Shown: piece after piece, positions 62,306 to 64,000 of the stretch
Layout: every line of letters begins with the position of its first letter
How positions within the stretch are numbered: the first letter of the stretch is position 1
Assembly (NCBI RefSeq): GCF_025630775.1
Contig: NZ_JAOSZE010000008.1
Location: forward strand, 1-64,000
Length of the DNA stretch: 64,000 bases
Direction of reading: 5' to 3'
From: Actinoplanes sp. KI2
GTDB taxonomy: Bacteria > Actinomycetota > Actinomycetes > Mycobacteriales > Micromonosporaceae
Made by a program: the position numbers and the translations under genes
Notes under the pieces: model-generated
Database searches by the model: none
Seen by the model: the letters and a program-made list of their open reading frames with translations, nothing else
Told to the model about the DNA's origin: nothing

Positions 62306-63406
62306 ATGTCACGACTTCTCGATGCGCTTGTGGACATCTGCGGGCCCGACTACGCGCGGGTCGGTCGCTCGGTGGATGTCGTGGGTGGCCGCCGTGCCGA
62401 GTTCGTCGCGGTTCCCTCGACCACCCCGGCGGTCTCCGGCGTGCTGCGACTCGCGGCCGACGAGGGGCTCAGCGTGGTGCCGCGCGGCTCCGGCAGCAAA
62501 ATCGATTGGGGTACGCCGTCGTCCGGCGCCGACCTGATCCTCGACACCGGACGGCTGAACGGCCTCTGGGACCACGACGTGAAAGCCGCGACGGTCGAGG
62601 TCGCCGCCGGCACACCCGTGCGCTCGGTGCAGGCCGCCCTGGCCCTGCGCGGCCAGCGCCTGCCGGTCGACCCGCCGTCCCGCACGGCCACGGTCGGCGG
62701 CATGCTCGTGGTCAACGAGTCCGGCCCGCTGCGCTATGGCTTCCGCACCCCCGCCGAGCACGTCGACCGAGTGCAGTACGTAGATCTCGCCGGCGTCGCG
62801 GCCGACTCCGACGGCGAGGGTGACAACCCCGGGCTCGCCGAGATCTCCGGCGTGATCACCTCGGCGGTCGTCCGCCTGGAGCCGCTGCCCCGGTCGCGGC
62901 GCTGGGTGGTGGCGCCCGCCCCGACCCCGCTCAAGGCCGCCCGGCTCGCCGCCGAGGCCGCCGAGCACGAGGTCAGCGCGATCGAGACCGACCTGCCCGG
63001 CGCCGCCGCGGGCGAGGTGGCGGCGCTCTTCGAAGACTCGGATCCCTATCCGCTGGCCACCGCATGGAAGGCGACGGTCTCGCCGACCGCGCCGCCGTGG
63101 TGGGGGGTGTATCCGTTCGGCCGCGACGACGTGGCGCTGCATCTCTCCGTCGCTCCCGCCGACCTGGCCGCCACGGTCTACGCGGTGGCCGACGCGGCCG
63201 GCGGCGCGGTGCCGGTGCGCGGCTCGGCCGGCCTGGGCGTGGTGCACGCGGTGCTGCCCGGCACGCTCGCGCCGGACAGGGTGGAGCGCATCGTCGAATC
63301 CACCCGGCACGTCCTGCTGGCTCGCCGCGGCCGGGTCGCCGTGATCGCGGCCCCGATCGCGCTGGCCACCCGGATCGAGATGGCCCCGCCGCACGAGCTG
63401 TTCTGA
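62306..63406 (+). CDS. FAD-binding oxidase, GlcE-like
   Basis: A 366-residue protein with a PCMH-type FAD-binding domain: SGVLRLAADEGLSVVPRGSG (pyrophosphate loop), LDTGRLNGLWDHDVKAATVE, AAGTPVRSVQAALALRGQRL and TATVGGMLVVNESGPLRYGF. It lacks the larger substrate domain of glycolate oxidase GlcD and resembles the smaller GlcE type. The substrate is unknown. ATG 62306 with AGGG just upstream is preferred; an earlier in-frame ATG at 62249 sits on the likely -10 (TACTAT). It is divergent from oligopeptidase B. Confidence 0.8.
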   Translation: MSRLLDALVDICGPDYARVGRSVDVVGGRRAEFVAVPSTTPAVSGVLRLAADEGLSVVPRGSGSKIDWGTPSSGADLILDTGRLNGLWDHDVKAATVEVAAGTPVRSVQAALALRGQRLPVDPPSRTATVGGMLVVNESGPLRYGFRTPAEHVDRVQYVDLAGVAADSDGEGDNPGLAEISGVITSAVVRLEPLPRSRRWVVAPAPTPLKAARLAAEAAEHEVSAIETDLPGAAAGEVAALFEDSDPYPLATAWKATVSPTAPPWWGVYPFGRDDVALHLSVAPADLAATVYAVADAAGGAVPVRGSAGLGVVHAVLPGTLAPDRVERIVESTRHVLLARRGRVAVIAAPIALATRIEMAPPHELF

Positions 63407-63587
63407 CGGCGGTCGAGGGCGGCTCCTGCCGGTGAGCGGTGACGGCAGCTGACTCCTGGCGGCGCGCGGCGGTAGACGGCGTCGCGCCCGCCGCGATGCT
63501 CGGTCGTCTGCCCGGACGCTGGATGCGTGCGCTGCGGCTACCGGCCTTCCACGTGCCGGTGACCTACATCATCAAGTTGGAAATGTT

Positions 63588-64000
63588 TCAACGATCACGC
63601 CATGACAGCGGTGAGAGCGTGATGGCCGCTTCGGCGATCCGGCGGCTTGTTTCGAGGTACAGGTCCTTGCGTGCCGAGTCGATCCAGCCGCCGGTACGCG
63701 TGACGCCGGCATCGCGGTACTCGACGGCTTGGAGGAGCATGTCCAGCTTGTCCGCGTCCTTGGCGCATCGAGCTTCGAGGGTCTCGCGCGTCTCGTATTC
63801 GTCCACGGCCTCGCGGATCAGCTCTCGCGATCGTTCGGGAAGCTTCTTCGTCTGGTCGGCAGTGATCTGGCGTGGATCGGGCTTGGTCAGGTAGGCGGTG
63901 GCGGTGTGCGGGAGGTCGCCGGTGCGCGTCTCCTGGCTGTCGTGCCACAGCGCAAGGAAGGCGGCTCGGGCCGGATCAGCCCCTTCTTCGGCCGCGATAA
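63588..64000 (-). CDS. HD-domain hydrolase, YfbR-like (partial)
   Basis: Only the C-terminal ~136 residues lie in the window; the 5' end is beyond 64000. The segment RAAFLALWHDSQETRTGDLP carries the HD metal pair and the E..TGD motif of YfbR-type 5'-nucleotidases. Then come LTKPDPRQITADQTKKLPER, ARCAKDADKLDMLLQAVEYR (second conserved Asp) and a C-terminal helix ending SPLSWRDR. Members hydrolyse deoxynucleoside monophosphates or are uncharacterised. It converges on the FAD oxidase gene; the 181 bases between hold no clear feature. Confidence 0.85.
   Translation of the reverse strand, partial: IAAEEGADPARAAFLALWHDSQETRTGDLPHTATAYLTKPDPRQITADQTKKLPERSRELIREAVDEYETRETLEARCAKDADKLDMLLQAVEYRDAGVTRTGGWIDSARKDLYLETSRRIAEAAITLSPLSWRDR

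Overview
The window is a 64 kb stretch of very high-GC DNA with dense genes, frequent GTG starts, many 4-base start/stop overlaps and several apparently leaderless genes. Together with a mycothiol-dependent-type enzyme, a CGNR zinc-finger protein, paired mannosyltransferases and an actinobacterial stress-signalling cluster, this points to an actinomycete, most likely of the Micromonosporaceae (Actinoplanes-like). That placement is inference from gene content; no rRNA is present.

Region 1 (about 286-17505) is an integrated island. A complete tRNA-Lys(TTT) at 286-360 is the left end. A second copy of its last 38 bases, without the 5' half, lies at 17468-17505. Between these direct repeats lie a dead tyrosine integrase next to the tRNA, a two-gene Rhs polymorphic-toxin locus (a LamG/DNRLRE secreted protein and a 2250-residue Rhs protein with a Hint protease-like domain and a small C-terminal toxin), an overlapping low-GC immunity gene, a small lipoprotein, a second integrase remnant, a HEAT-like immunity-type protein, a frameshifted HAD gene and a rearranged IS256-family transposase. 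The mobility genes are all broken while the toxin locus is intact, so the island looks trapped.

Region 2 (18-28.5 kb) holds a metal-homeostasis group: a YcgR-like permease and a YcgQ-like (TIGR03943) protein, a divergent pair around a probable Zur box, and a ZnuB fragment. It is followed by a large secreted subtilase, a PadR operon and a 5'-truncated Ig-like repeat gene.

Region 3 (28.5-50 kb) is core-like: GrpB, a TmrB-like ATPase, an APH-fold kinase, two tandem zinc-ribbon AIM24 proteins, a ZIP transporter with an IdeR-like box, a chemotaxis receptor, a sortase-anchored protein, two overlapping mannosyltransferase-like genes, a beta-lactamase-fold hydrolase, a MarR-controlled DinB/glyoxalase pair with a perfect palindromic operator, PPK2, an efflux adaptor, soluble transhydrogenase, an L,D-transpeptidase, a CGNR regulator and a zf-HC2 membrane protein.

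Region 4 (50-64 kb) starts with a 100-base hairpin, a 77-residue gene under a near-perfect SOS box, and MscL. A tightly coupled stressosome-type operon follows (RsbR, RsbS, RsbT, an RsbW/SpoIIE fusion phosphatase, a 16-codon linker ORF, a histidine kinase with a degenerate RsbT-like domain, and a receiver-SpoIIE phosphatase), with a divergent STAS antagonist and no adjacent sigma factor. The window ends with a PadR-ABC-FtsX module whose permease is frameshifted, oligopeptidase B, an FAD-linked oxidase and a partial HD hydrolase. The most distinctive items are the toxin island and the coupled stressosome operon.
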